DNA of 64,000 nucleotides, taken from NCBI GenBank assembly GCA_964550635.1, contig CAZJZV010000007.1, forward strand, positions 1-64,000. Direction: 5' to 3'. The notes under the pieces were generated by a model that was given only the letters and a program-made list of their open reading frames with translations, did no database searches and was not told the DNA's origin. Origin of the DNA: RGIG4097 sp964550635. GTDB taxonomy: Bacteria; Bacillota; Clostridia; Christensenellales; CAG-917. Positions 25,311 through 33,942 of the stretch are shown one piece after another; within the stretch, counting starts at the first letter, position 1; each line of letters begins with the position of its first letter. The position numbers were made by a program, and so were the translations under genes.

Positions 25311-26333
25311 TTACACTTGCACGAAACCGACTTTCTTGTAGACTTTGGAAAGAGTCCTGCGAGCGATACGACTTGCCTCTTCCGCGCCTTTTTTCATGAT
25401 TTCTTCGAGCACGTCCTTGTGCTCCATGTAGTATTTGTACTTTTCTTGAATGGGGCGGAGATATTCCACGACGGTTTCGCCGACTTTCAACTTGAAATCC
25501 GCGTAACTCGAACCCGCAAATTCCTTTTCCGCGTCTTCGATAGACACGTTTTTGAAGACGGAATAGATTGTGAGCAAGTTGCTGATGCCGGGCTTGTCTT
25601 CTCTGCACACGATTTCGTTTCCGCAGTCGGTTACCGCACGTTTGAATTTGCGCATAATCGTATCGGGGTCGTCGAGCAAGAACACTACGCCCGCGGAATT
25701 GTCGTCCGTCTTCCCCATTTTGGTGGTCGGGTCGAGAAGGTTATAAATCTTCGCGCCCGTTTTCGGATAGATACCTTCGGGAATGGTGAAGGTCGGAGAG
25801 AATTTGGAATTGAATCTACCCGCAATATCTCTTGCTAGTTCGAGATGTTGTTGTTGGTCCTTGCCGATAGGCACGTAGTCGGTCTGATACAAGAGAATAT
25901 CTGCCGCCATAAGCGTGGGATATGAGAAAAGTCCGACGTTAACGTTGTCGGGATTTTTCTTGCTCTTGTCCTTGAATTGAGTCATTCTGCTTGCTTCGCC
26001 GAATTGGGTGTAGCAGTTCATAACCCAAGCAAGTTGTGCGTGTTCAGGGACGTGCGACTGCACTGCGATGACGCTCTTTTCGGGGTCGAGACCTATCGCA
26101 AGGAAGAGCGCCATAAACTCATACGTGCGACGACGAAGTTCGGCAGGAACAATGTCGACTGTTATACTGTGCAAATCCGCGACCATATAGACGCACCTAT
26201 ATTCGTCCTGCATTTTGACCATATTTCTGAGCGCACCGATATAGTTGCCGAGTTGCAAATCGCCCGTCGGTTTCAACGCACTGTAAACTATCTTTTGTTT
26301 CACAATCGAGTTTTTATCGTTGTTATTTTCCAT
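25311..26333 (-). CDS. trpS: Tryptophanyl-tRNA synthetase
   Basis: This 340-aa class I aminoacyl-tRNA synthetase charges tRNA(Trp). KPTGDLQLGNYIGALRNM is the HIGH-like motif at the N-terminus, and VADLHSITVDI and the GKDQQQHLELARDIA tRNA/ATP region are intact. The KMSKS-like loop reads TKMGKTDDN, a variant of KMSKSD. The start at 26333 (MENNNDKN) has AGGAG 7 bases upstream, and the in-frame extension above it is not conserved in character. It lies 23 bp after thrC in the same unit. I see no T-box leader in the operon. Confidence 0.94.
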   Translation of the reverse strand: MENNNDKNSIVKQKIVYSALKPTGDLQLGNYIGALRNMVKMQDEYRCVYMVADLHSITVDIVPAELRRRTYEFMALFLAIGLDPEKSVIAVQSHVPEHAQLAWVMNCYTQFGEASRMTQFKDKSKKNPDNVNVGLFSYPTLMAADILLYQTDYVPIGKDQQQHLELARDIAGRFNSKFSPTFTIPEGIYPKTGAKIYNLLDPTTKMGKTDDNSAGVVFLLDDPDTIMRKFKRAVTDCGNEIVCREDKPGISNLLTIYSVFKNVSIEDAEKEFAGSSYADFKLKVGETVVEYLRPIQEKYKYYMEHKDVLEEIMKKGAEEASRIARRTLSKVYKKVGFVQV

Positions 26334-26356
26334 GATAAACTCCTGTTTATGCACAT

Positions 26357-27832
26357 TCACGCATTCATAATTTCAAGGACGGTTTGTTTGGTGTTTCCTT
26401 TTTCTATGACTTTGTCGTGAAGTATTTTCTTGTTTTTGAGACTCAACAGTCCCGCGGGGCATTCGAGCCCCGAAGCGAATTGAAGTTTTTCGACCGCCTT
26501 GTCGACGTCTTGCTCCTTGCCGTCCGCGACTGCGTTATACACGTCGACAGCAAATTTATAGGGGCTTGCCGTGGACACGATGACCGCGGGGGTATCGTCT
26601 TCGGTTTCTCCTTGATAGTCGGTGTACACGCTTGCCGCCACTGCGGTATGGGTGTCGAGAATGCAATCGTCAAGGTCGAAGAAATTGCAGATTGCGTCTT
26701 TGGTGTCGTCTTCGTCCGCCCACCCTGCTTCGAAGATACTGCTCTTCAACAAGGACATGTCAATCTCGAACTTGCCGTCCTTTTTCAAAGTGGAATAGAG
26801 TTCGGCGACTTTCTTGTCGTCCCTGCCTGTGAGTTCGAATATGAAACGCTCGAGGTTAGAGGACACGAGAATATCCATAGACGGCGAGGAAGTCTTATAG
26901 AATTTTCTATCAAGGCTATAAACGCCCGTGCCGAAAAATTCGGTCAACACGTTGTTTTCGTTGCTTGCGACGATGAGCTTATTGACGGGAAGTCCCATTC
27001 TGTACGCATAGTAACCCGCAAGGATATTTCCGAAATTCCCTGTCGGCACGCAGAAGTTGACCTTATCTCCGTTTTCGATTTCTCCGCTTGCAACAAGGTC
27101 TGCGTATGCGGATATATAGTAGACGATTTGCGGGACGAGTCGTCCCCAGTTGATTGAGTTTGCAGACGACATAGTCACGCCGATTTTTTCAAGTCGCTCG
27201 TTGGTTTCAGAGTCGTTGAAAATCTCTTTGACTGCGGTTTGCGCATCGTCGAAATTGCCTTTGATTGCGACGACGTGCACGTTTTTCCCTTCTTGAGTGA
27301 GCATTTGCAACTTCTGCATTTTGCTGACGCCTTGACTTGGGAAAAACACTATGATTTCGGTGCCGTCCACGTCCTTGAAACCTTCGAGTGCGGCTTTGCC
27401 GGTGTCCCCGCTCGTTGCGACGAGAATGAGAGTTTTGTCCTCTCGTCCGAGTTTACGTTTGCTTGCGGTGAGAAGGTAAGGAAGAAGGGTGAGCGCCATA
27501 TCCTTGAATGCGAAGGTCGGTCCGTGCCACAGTTCGAGCACGAAAAGTCCGTCTTCGATTTTGGTGACGGGACAGGGGTCTCCGTCGAAGCGCGAATACG
27601 CTTTTTTCGCATATGAGAGAAGTTCGTCATACGAAAACTCGTCCATATAGGACTGCAGGACGGTCGCCACTCTTTCGGGGTAATCGAGAGTGCTAAAATT
27701 CTCTATGAACTCCTTGTCGATAGCGGGAAAAGACGACGGAACGATAAGTCCGCCGTCATCGGAAATCCCTTTGACTATTGCTTCGCTCGCGGAGTAGACT
27801 CGCGAAGCGTTTCTTGTGCTGATATAATTCAT
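26357..27832 (-). CDS. thrC: Threonine synthase
   Basis: This 491-aa PLP enzyme converts O-phosphohomoserine to threonine. The N-terminal region YISTRNASRVYSASEAIVKG and the PLP-lysine motif HGPTFAFKDMAL (Lys near 110) are present, along with LVATSGDTGKAALEGF and the phosphate-binding glycine loop PTGNFGNILAGYYA. Length and motif order match the long fungal/E. coli-type ThrC. The ATG overlaps the stop of the upstream P-loop gene by 4 bp. No other threonine genes are nearby. Confidence 0.95.
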   Translation of the reverse strand: MNYISTRNASRVYSASEAIVKGISDDGGLIVPSSFPAIDKEFIENFSTLDYPERVATVLQSYMDEFSYDELLSYAKKAYSRFDGDPCPVTKIEDGLFVLELWHGPTFAFKDMALTLLPYLLTASKRKLGREDKTLILVATSGDTGKAALEGFKDVDGTEIIVFFPSQGVSKMQKLQMLTQEGKNVHVVAIKGNFDDAQTAVKEIFNDSETNERLEKIGVTMSSANSINWGRLVPQIVYYISAYADLVASGEIENGDKVNFCVPTGNFGNILAGYYAYRMGLPVNKLIVASNENNVLTEFFGTGVYSLDRKFYKTSSPSMDILVSSNLERFIFELTGRDDKKVAELYSTLKKDGKFEIDMSLLKSSIFEAGWADEDDTKDAICNFFDLDDCILDTHTAVAASVYTDYQGETEDDTPAVIVSTASPYKFAVDVYNAVADGKEQDVDKAVEKLQFASGLECPAGLLSLKNKKILHDKVIEKGNTKQTVLEIMNA

Positions 27833-28260
27833 TTGTTATCCTGATATTTTTTTAGGAATTCGGGGAAATTCTCCTCGTTTTCGCTGACGGTCATATAGAA
27901 AGTCGTTTCGTTTTCCTTTGCGACCTTGTATATATCCGTGAAGAAGTCTTCCATTTCCTGAACGGTTCTGCCGAGCATACGGTGCGCGCCGTCGATATAG
28001 AAACTTTCGATGTCGTGATTGCCTGCGAGAATGCCTTTGATGAAACCGATAAGGGCGTCTTCGCGGACGTTAGACTCGCCGTCGTATTTTAGCACTGCGG
28101 TATTTATGACTCTCACTTGATAGCGGATCGAATACATATATCTATCCGTATCGGTGACGAAGACGATATCGCCTTTTGCGACGTCGACGTTATCGTTTGC
28201 CATATCGATGATTTTCTTTGTTTTTCCGCTTCCTTTTGCTCCTGTTATAAGTTGTATCAT
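27829..28260 (-). CDS. Small P-loop ATP-binding protein
   Basis: This 143-aa protein has Walker A GAKGSGKTK at residues 7-15 and a Walker-B-like strand ESFYIDGAHRML near residue 85. The fold looks like a minimal RecA/thymidine-kinase-like nucleotide-binding domain, with no zinc-binding cysteines. The family is common in Clostridia but has no assigned role that I know. GGAGGTG precedes the ATG. It starts the P-loop-thrC-trpS-DUF5685-J-like unit. A weak promoter (TTGTAT-17 bp-TAAAAT) lies in the 60-bp gap behind the preceding gene. Confidence 0.7.
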   Translation of the reverse strand: MIQLITGAKGSGKTKKIIDMANDNVDVAKGDIVFVTDTDRYMYSIRYQVRVINTAVLKYDGESNVREDALIGFIKGILAGNHDIESFYIDGAHRMLGRTVQEMEDFFTDIYKVAKENETTFYMTVSENEENFPEFLKKYQDNK

Positions 28261-28320
28261 TTTACACCTCCGATTATATTTTATAAAAAATATAACCGAA
28301 ATACAAGTCCTAATTTTATT

Positions 28321-29745
28321 TTAGTCGTTTTCGCCGAAATTTGAGTGGTAATCGTTCTCGTATGCGACAAACTCCGCATATCTCTTGCTATCCACGCGTT
28401 TGATGAATTTATCAAGCTCTATATCCGACATACTTGCCGTTCTGCCCTTGTTGTAAAGGGAATCCACGTAGTCCTTCATGATTGCGACGAGCGGATCCTG
28501 TTTGGTGACTTTCGCGCCTTCGGGCAGAGAATAGTAACTGTTGATCCAGAATGCAAGTCCCGCAAGTCCGCTGAAACGGTCGATGATGACGCGCGGTGAG
28601 CGGTTGAGAATTTTCTCGGTGTCGAAAATATTGTAGATTTCTTGGTCCTTGAGCATACCGTCCGCGTGGATACCCGCCTTGGTTACGTTGAAGTTTCTGC
28701 CGACGAAAGGAGTCCTTTCGGGGATAGAAATGCCCATTTCGTGCTCGAAGTAGTCCGCAATTTCGGTGATGACGGACAAATCCATACCACCGCTATTGCC
28801 GCGCAAAGACGTATACTCGATCGCCATTGCTTCAAGCGGAGTATTGCCCGTTCTTTCCCCTATTCCGAGAAGAGTCGTGTTGACCGAAGAGCAACCGTGG
28901 AGCCACGCCGTAGCGGAGTTGGTGACCGCCTTGTAGAAGTCGTTGTGACCGTGCCATTCAAGTCTTTCGGACGGAAATTCCGCGTAGTAGCGGAAACCGT
29001 AGACGATACCTTGTACACTTCGGGGAAGTGCGGTGCCGGGATAGGACACGCCGTAACCCATCGTATCGCACGCGCGAATTTTAATAGGAATACCGCTTTC
29101 TTCGCTGAGTTTCATCAATTCGATTGCGAAAGGCACGACGAATCCGAAGTAGTCCGCTCTCGTGATGTCCTCGAAGTGACAACGAGGGACGATTCCTCTT
29201 TCGAGTGCCATTTTGACTATGGAAAGATATTTATCCATCGCTTGCGCGCGCGTCATATTCATCTTCTTGAAAATGTGATAGTCCGAGCAACTGACGAGAA
29301 CACCGGTTTCTTTTATGCCGAATTGTTTGACAAGCTCGAAGTCTTTTTCGTTCGCTCTTATCCAAGAAGTGATTTGCGGAAATTCATAGCCGAGATCAAG
29401 GCATTTTTCCACTGCTTTCTTGTCGTTTTCGCTGTAAAGGAAAAACTCGCTTTGTCTGATAATTCCGTTCGGGCCGCTCATTTTGTGGAGCATTTTGTAA
29501 AGATTGACTATATCCTTGACCGCAAAAGGTTCGCAGGATTGTTGTCCGTCGCGGAAGGTGGTGTCCGTGATATAAATATCCTTCGGGCACTCCATAGGGA
29601 CATGGCGCATATTGAAGGTAGTCTTGGGAACTTCGCCGAAAGAGAAAACCTTTCTGTGCAAGTTAGGGTTTGCAACGTCCTGCAAATTCGGCTTATATGC
29701 GTGTTCCTCGATGACGTGGTGCGTCTTGTTGTACTTAACTATCAT
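28321..29745 (-). CDS. HMGL-like TIM-barrel synthase, probable Re-citrate synthase
   Basis: This 474-aa protein has DTTFRDGQQS at 61-70, the metal/acyl-CoA motif of the isopropylmalate/homocitrate synthase superfamily. CHFEDITRADYFGF, DTMGYGVSYPG and the metal-binding WHGHNDF follow. The sequence style (GGPNGVIRQSEFFLYS-like stretch; NVTKAGIHADGMLK) matches the anaerobe subfamily that contains Re-citrate synthases, which condense oxaloacetate and acetyl-CoA with stereochemistry opposite to GltA. Isopropylmalate or citramalate synthase cannot be ruled out, but the C-terminal LeuA regulatory domain is missing. It lies 12 bp after prfA, so it is probably co-transcribed. Confidence 0.72.
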   Translation of the reverse strand: MIVKYNKTHHVIEEHAYKPNLQDVANPNLHRKVFSFGEVPKTTFNMRHVPMECPKDIYITDTTFRDGQQSCEPFAVKDIVNLYKMLHKMSGPNGIIRQSEFFLYSENDKKAVEKCLDLGYEFPQITSWIRANEKDFELVKQFGIKETGVLVSCSDYHIFKKMNMTRAQAMDKYLSIVKMALERGIVPRCHFEDITRADYFGFVVPFAIELMKLSEESGIPIKIRACDTMGYGVSYPGTALPRSVQGIVYGFRYYAEFPSERLEWHGHNDFYKAVTNSATAWLHGCSSVNTTLLGIGERTGNTPLEAMAIEYTSLRGNSGGMDLSVITEIADYFEHEMGISIPERTPFVGRNFNVTKAGIHADGMLKDQEIYNIFDTEKILNRSPRVIIDRFSGLAGLAFWINSYYSLPEGAKVTKQDPLVAIMKDYVDSLYNKGRTASMSDIELDKFIKRVDSKRYAEFVAYENDYHSNFGEND

Positions 29746-29757
29746 AGTCTGCCCTCC

Positions 29758-30846
29758 TTACTCTTCGATATTTTCAAGCAGTTTGTTCTGCACCGCGATT
29801 TGAAGCGCGGAAATCATCTCGTCCATATCCCCCAACATAAACTTGTCGAGAGAATAGAGCGTGAAACCTATTCTATGGTCGGTGACTCTTCCCTGCGGGA
29901 AGTTATAAGTGCGGATTCTTTCGCTTCTATCCCCTGTGCCGACCTGTGCGCGACGGGTTTCCGCGTACTCCTTATCCGCTTGCGACTGGAAGAAATCGTA
30001 CAAACGCGACTTCATGACTTTCATCGCTTTTTCTCTGTTTTTAATCTGACTACGCTCGTCCTGACACTCAACGACGATACCCGTCGGAATGTGCGTCATA
30101 CGAATTGCGGATTCCGTTTTATTGACGTGTTGTCCGCCCGCGCCCGAACTTCTATACGTATCGATTTTGAGATCGCTTTCCTTGATTTCGACTTCCACGT
30201 CCTCCGCTTCGGGCAGGACGGCTACGGTCACCGTAGACGTATGGATTCTACCCTGCGATTCCGTTTCGGGCACTCTTTGCACACGGTGCACACCGCTTTC
30301 AAACTTGAGTTTGCCGTATGCGCCCTTGCCTGCGATCATGAACACCGCTTCTTTGACTCCGCCGAGTTCGGTCATATTGATATTGATGTCTTCCACTTTC
30401 CAACGGTTCAAGTCGGCGTAATGGCGATACATACGCATAAGTTCGGTGCCGAAAAGGCTCGCTTCTTCCCCGCCTGCGCCCCCGCGTATTTCGATGATGA
30501 CGTTGTTATCTTCGTTGGGATCTTTGGGGAGCATTGCGATTTTCAACGCTTTGCCGTCCTCGTCGAGAGCGGTTCTGAGATCGTCGAGTTCGCTCTTGAT
30601 GAGTTCTCTCATCTCCACGTCCGTTTCACCTGCAAGTTCTCTTTCGCAGTCGTCGAATTGTTTTTTGTGCGCGCTATATCCGTCGTAGCACTCCACGATA
30701 GGAGTGAGCCCGGCAAGTTCCTTGCCGAGTTCGCGGAATTTATTTTGGTCTGCGATGACTTCGCTCTTTGAAAGGAGTTCACCTATTTCGTGATAGCGCG
30801 CCTTGATTTTTTCAAGTTTCGCCACCATTGCTTCTGAAACTTTCAT
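29758..30846 (-). CDS. prfA: Peptide chain release factor 1
   Basis: This 362-aa class I release factor recognises UAA and UAG. The GGQ loop (SGAGGQHVNKTESA) near residue 235 catalyses peptidyl-tRNA hydrolysis, and its Gln is the PrmC methylation target. N-terminal helices, the domain 2 decoding region with RVQRVPETESQGRIHTS, and the C-terminal FTLYSLDKFM are all present. AAGGTG precedes the ATG. The modifying methyltransferase PrmC is fused to a DUF1385 domain in the next gene upstream, so factor and modifier are co-located. Confidence 0.96.
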   Translation of the reverse strand: MKVSEAMVAKLEKIKARYHEIGELLSKSEVIADQNKFRELGKELAGLTPIVECYDGYSAHKKQFDDCERELAGETDVEMRELIKSELDDLRTALDEDGKALKIAMLPKDPNEDNNVIIEIRGGAGGEEASLFGTELMRMYRHYADLNRWKVEDININMTELGGVKEAVFMIAGKGAYGKLKFESGVHRVQRVPETESQGRIHTSTVTVAVLPEAEDVEVEIKESDLKIDTYRSSGAGGQHVNKTESAIRMTHIPTGIVVECQDERSQIKNREKAMKVMKSRLYDFFQSQADKEYAETRRAQVGTGDRSERIRTYNFPQGRVTDHRIGFTLYSLDKFMLGDMDEMISALQIAVQNKLLENIEE

Positions 30847-30898
30847 ATTACACCTTGATGATAAACGATTAAGTTTAAGTATTTGTTAAAAGATAATT

Positions 30899-32752
30899 TC
30901 AAGCGGACTTTCTGCGGACGACTGCGATGCGGTCGAGTCCTTCCATATCCTTGAAGACTTCCACGTCGTAACCTGCGAAAATCTCTTTGATATTGTCCGT
31001 TTGTCCTATTCCGAATTCGAGGAGAAGCACGCCGTTTTCTTCGAGATGCTCGTCGAGTCCGTCCGCGATGATGCGGTAGAATTTCAAGCCGTCCTTGTCG
31101 CCGTCGAGTGCGAGAGTAGGCTCAAAATCTTTCACTTTGACGTCGAGTTTCGACACGTCGTCCGTCGGAATATACGGCGGATTCGACACGATGACGTCGA
31201 AACGTTTGTGCGCCACCGCTCCCCACATATCTCCGTTTGAGAAGTCCACTCTGACTCCCGTATTCACGGAGTTCGCAAGAGCGACGTCCACCGCGCCCAC
31301 ACTCACGTCGCAAGCACTGACGTTTGCGCTCGTATTTTTGGCGATAGCAACTGCGATAGCACCGCTACCCGTACACAAATCAAGCACGCCGACTTTTCCG
31401 TTTTCGCTCTTTTCCTTGACGACGGCAATCGCCTTTTCGACGAGTTCTTCGGTTTCGGGACGAGGAATAAGCACGGATGAATTGACGACGATTTTGATTC
31501 CGTAAAATTCGGTGTAACCTAGTGCGTATTGCAAGGGTGCGCCGCCCTTCATTTTCTCCGCGATTTTCATAGCGTTTTCGTATTCGGTTGCGGATATGTG
31601 AGAAAGATTTTGCACTTCACCGCGTTTTTTGCCAGTGACTTCCACCAAAATCCAATCGATATCGCTTTCGTCCGCAGTGGGTGCGGTCTCCGCAATTCTC
31701 TTTCTCGCGACGGGGACGGGCATTTTTATGTCGAATTTTCTCGTGGGATAGGACGGATCCGCGTCCATTGCCTGCACCGTCTTGAACGCGGTCAAACTGA
31801 CTTCGAGCATACTGTCGTCGGGTTCGCGCGTGGTGAGAAGTTGGAGTGCCATACCAGGTGCGCGAAGTATACGCACGGGGAGAGCGTCGGATTTTGCAAG
31901 AAGTTTCAATATCTCGTAGGATATGCCCGCGACAACAGGGATAAACAACAGTTTGATAGGCACTCTGACCAGTCCTTGCACGCCCTTGCTTTGAGCAGTG
32001 AACCACTCCCCGATTTCGGGCAAGTCGCTGAGTCCCCAGTTGACGAATGCGAACACGATTATGCTGACCATAATGACCAAAAACATAAACGTCGTACCGC
32101 AACGACTGTGTTGACAACTCATCTTTTTTGCATTCTCGACGGTGAGATCGAGACCGTGCTCGTAGCAGTTGATGACTTTGTGTTCCGCGCCGTGATACAT
32201 GAAAACTCTGCGAATGTCCTTCATGATACTGACGAGAACTATGTACAAGGTAAAAATGACGAGCATGACCGCGCTTTCGATGAGGCTATACCACAGGCTC
32301 GACAACGACGAATTTGCAAGTGCTTCGATCTTGAAAAGAGCGGATGCGACCACGTTCGGAAGCACCACGAAAAGACCTACCGCAAGCACTATGCCGAGAA
32401 TAAGCGAAAATCCCATAAGGATATTCATAGGGTTGATTTTGAACTTTTTCGCGACTTTTTTCTCGAACTCGCTCGGCTCTGCGAAATCGCCGTAGACCTC
32501 TGCGGAGCGCATCAAAATGCCCATACCCTCGTAGAGTTGAGTGCATAGATTGACCACCCCTCTCACAAAGGGCAGTTTTGCAAACGCACTTTTATCTTTT
32601 GCGGATTTGGTGCGCACGCTTTCGACGGTAATATCACCCGACTCGGTGCGGACTGCGGTCGCGATAGCGGTCGCGCCCTTCATCATAACGCCTTCGAGGA
32701 CGGCTTGCCCGCCGATAGAAGTTCTTTTGACAGCCTTATCTTTCTTGCTCAT
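30899..32752 (-). CDS. prmC: DUF1385-PrmC fusion (release-factor glutamine methyltransferase)
   Basis: Residues 1-340 of this 617-aa protein are a DUF1385 membrane domain. They contain SIGGQAVLEGVMMKGA at 12-27, four or more hydrophobic helices from about 110 to 290, and HGAEHKVINCYEHG with CQHSRCGT. Residues ~345-617 are a complete PrmC: helical N-domain, LIPRPETEELVEKA near 428, SAM motif VLDLCTGSGAIAVAIA near 456, and NPPYIPTDD at 524-532. PrmC methylates the GGQ glutamine of RF1/RF2. In Clostridia DUF1385 and prmC are commonly separate neighbours between rpmE and prfA, so this looks like a fusion of adjacent genes. No stop or frameshift separates the parts. Confidence 0.92.
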   Translation of the reverse strand: MSKKDKAVKRTSIGGQAVLEGVMMKGATAIATAVRTESGDITVESVRTKSAKDKSAFAKLPFVRGVVNLCTQLYEGMGILMRSAEVYGDFAEPSEFEKKVAKKFKINPMNILMGFSLILGIVLAVGLFVVLPNVVASALFKIEALANSSLSSLWYSLIESAVMLVIFTLYIVLVSIMKDIRRVFMYHGAEHKVINCYEHGLDLTVENAKKMSCQHSRCGTTFMFLVIMVSIIVFAFVNWGLSDLPEIGEWFTAQSKGVQGLVRVPIKLLFIPVVAGISYEILKLLAKSDALPVRILRAPGMALQLLTTREPDDSMLEVSLTAFKTVQAMDADPSYPTRKFDIKMPVPVARKRIAETAPTADESDIDWILVEVTGKKRGEVQNLSHISATEYENAMKIAEKMKGGAPLQYALGYTEFYGIKIVVNSSVLIPRPETEELVEKAIAVVKEKSENGKVGVLDLCTGSGAIAVAIAKNTSANVSACDVSVGAVDVALANSVNTGVRVDFSNGDMWGAVAHKRFDVIVSNPPYIPTDDVSKLDVKVKDFEPTLALDGDKDGLKFYRIIADGLDEHLEENGVLLLEFGIGQTDNIKEIFAGYDVEVFKDMEGLDRIAVVRRKSA

Positions 32753-32783
32753 TTTCTCACTGAAACGCTCGTTTTACCCTAAA

Positions 32784-32823
32784 AAAGCAAAAATGCAGTT
32801 CCGACTTACGGCAACTGCATTTC
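32784..32823 (-). terminator. Terminator of rpmE
   Basis: The stem AAATGCAGTT / AACTGCATTT has a 12-nt loop. It is followed on the minus strand by TTGCTTTTTT. It separates rpmE from the DUF1385-PrmC gene. Confidence 0.8.
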
Positions 32824-32832
32824 GATTCCAAA

Positions 32833-33039
32833 CTAATCGAGATTGTATCTCTTTTTGAACTTGTCCACACGGCCACCGGTGTCAACCAGCTTTTGTTTGC
32901 CGGTGAAGTAAGGATGGCATTTGGAGCAAATTTCTACTCTGAGTTCGTCGCACTTTTTGGTGGTGCCGGTTTGGAATGTGTGACCGCAAGCGCAGATGAC
33001 GTTCACGGTGTGGTACTCGGGATGGATACCTTCTTTCAT
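32833..33039 (-). CDS. rpmE: 50S ribosomal protein L31, zinc-binding type
   Basis: This 68-aa L31 starts MKEGIHPEYHTVNVICACG. The four Cys in CACG and CSKC mark the zinc-binding (C+) form, expressed when zinc is sufficient in species that also carry a C- paralogue. FTGKQKLVDTGGRVDKFKKRY is the conserved tail. The start at 33039 has GGAG 8 bases upstream; a longer in-frame extension would include the promoter. It has its own promoter (33110-33137) and a leader of about 64 nt with a hairpin. Confidence 0.96.
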   Translation of the reverse strand: MKEGIHPEYHTVNVICACGHTFQTGTTKKCDELRVEICSKCHPYFTGKQKLVDTGGRVDKFKKRYNLD

Positions 33040-33109
33040 TTTTGTTCTCCGAATTTTGATTTTTACACCCACACGCGCCGATTGCGCGTATATGACATAA
33101 AGTTTCTTT

Positions 33110-33137
33110 ATTATAACACATTTTTTTCCAATGTCAA
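33110..33137 (-). promoter_or_regulatory. Promoter and structured leader of rpmE
   Basis: TTGACA (33132-33137) and TATAAT (33110-33115) are spaced 16 bp on the minus strand, a near-consensus promoter. The leader down to 33040 contains the stem ACGCGC/GCGCGT with a short loop (about 33073-33089), a possible feedback site. Alternating purine-pyrimidine tracts lie on both sides. Confidence 0.85.
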
Positions 33138-33189
33138 GCAAATATACGCCTATGCGCGCCATATATTGCTCTGAATTGTTATGCGATAG

Positions 33190-33215
33190 AAAAATCCCCG
33201 CAAAAAGCGAGGACG
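33190..33215 (-). terminator. Terminator of the ABC importer operon
   Basis: On the minus strand a 7-bp stem (TCCTCGC / GCGGGGA with one G-T pair) has a T-rich loop. It is followed by TTTTT, 15-20 bp after the ATPase stop. Confidence 0.7.
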
Positions 33216-33228
33216 AAGAAAACGAGAT

Positions 33229-33942
33229 TTAGCAATTTTCAAGTGCGACAAGCAAGTCTTTTCTGACCGCGGACAACTCGTCGTCCGATAGCGACCTATC
33301 CTTTGCGGGTTTGTCAATCCGCCCTTCGAGAATTATATTCGCGGGCTTTCCGCCAAGCACGATAAACTTGTCCGCGCAGAGCAAACATTCGTCTATTGCG
33401 TGAGTGACGAAAAGTATCGTCCTAGGGGACTCCTCATTGAGCGAAATCAAGTTTTTGACAAGACGAGATTTGAGCGCGGTGTCGAGTGCTTTGAACGGCT
33501 CGTCCATAATCAAAATTTCGGACGGAAAGAGATAGGCGCGAGCAAGAGAAACTCTTTGTGCCTGTCCCCCGCTTATCTCGGTCGGGCGCTTGTCGACGAC
33601 GTCCGAAATCTCAAGCACGTCAAGCATTTTTTCAATCCTTGCTTTTCTCTCCGCCTTATCCTTGCAAACGCTCTTTAATATCAAATCAAGGTTTTTATAC
33701 ACCGAAATCGTAGGGATTAACCTGTCTTTTTGAAAAATGTACGATTTTTTCACGTCCGCGCCGACGACCTTTCCGTCACCGTTCACAATGCCCGCGACCG
33801 CGTTCACAAGGGTTGTTTTTCCAACCCCCGAACCGCCCAAAATGACGTTGATCTTTCCGCATTCAAACTCCGTCGAGAAGTCCGAAAACACCACGTTGTC
33901 GCCGTATGCAACTTTCAAATTTTCGATTTTTACGTTCGTCAT
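33229..33942 (-). CDS. ABC transporter ATPase, SsuB/TauB-like
   Basis: This 237-aa ATPase belongs to the nitrate/sulfonate/thiamine-precursor importer type. Walker A is GGSGVGKTTLVNAVAG near residue 35, the signature is ISGGQAQRVSLARAYL near 128, and Walker B is ILIMDEPFKALD. The switch His lies in LFVTHAIDECLLCAD. The start at 33942 was chosen because it overlaps the permease stop in an ATGA with GGGAG upstream; the longer open frame is permease antiphase sequence. It is the last gene of the TM1266-binding protein-permease-ATPase operon. Confidence 0.92.
   Translation of the reverse strand: MTNVKIENLKVAYGDNVVFSDFSTEFECGKINVILGGSGVGKTTLVNAVAGIVNGDGKVVGADVKKSYIFQKDRLIPTISVYKNLDLILKSVCKDKAERKARIEKMLDVLEISDVVDKRPTEISGGQAQRVSLARAYLFPSEILIMDEPFKALDTALKSRLVKNLISLNEESPRTILFVTHAIDECLLCADKFIVLGGKPANIILEGRIDKPAKDRSLSDDELSAVRKDLLVALENC

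Noticed and set aside
28261..28320. T-box or riboswitch ahead of the P-loop-thrC-trpS genes
   Set aside because: The gap is only 60 bp, AT-rich and without a T-box sequence or terminator-antiterminator pair.
28642..30771. 709-aa plus-strand open frame opposite prfA and the citrate-synthase-like gene
   Set aside because: It spans two certain minus-strand genes and their gap, with composition typical of antisense translation and no family resemblance.
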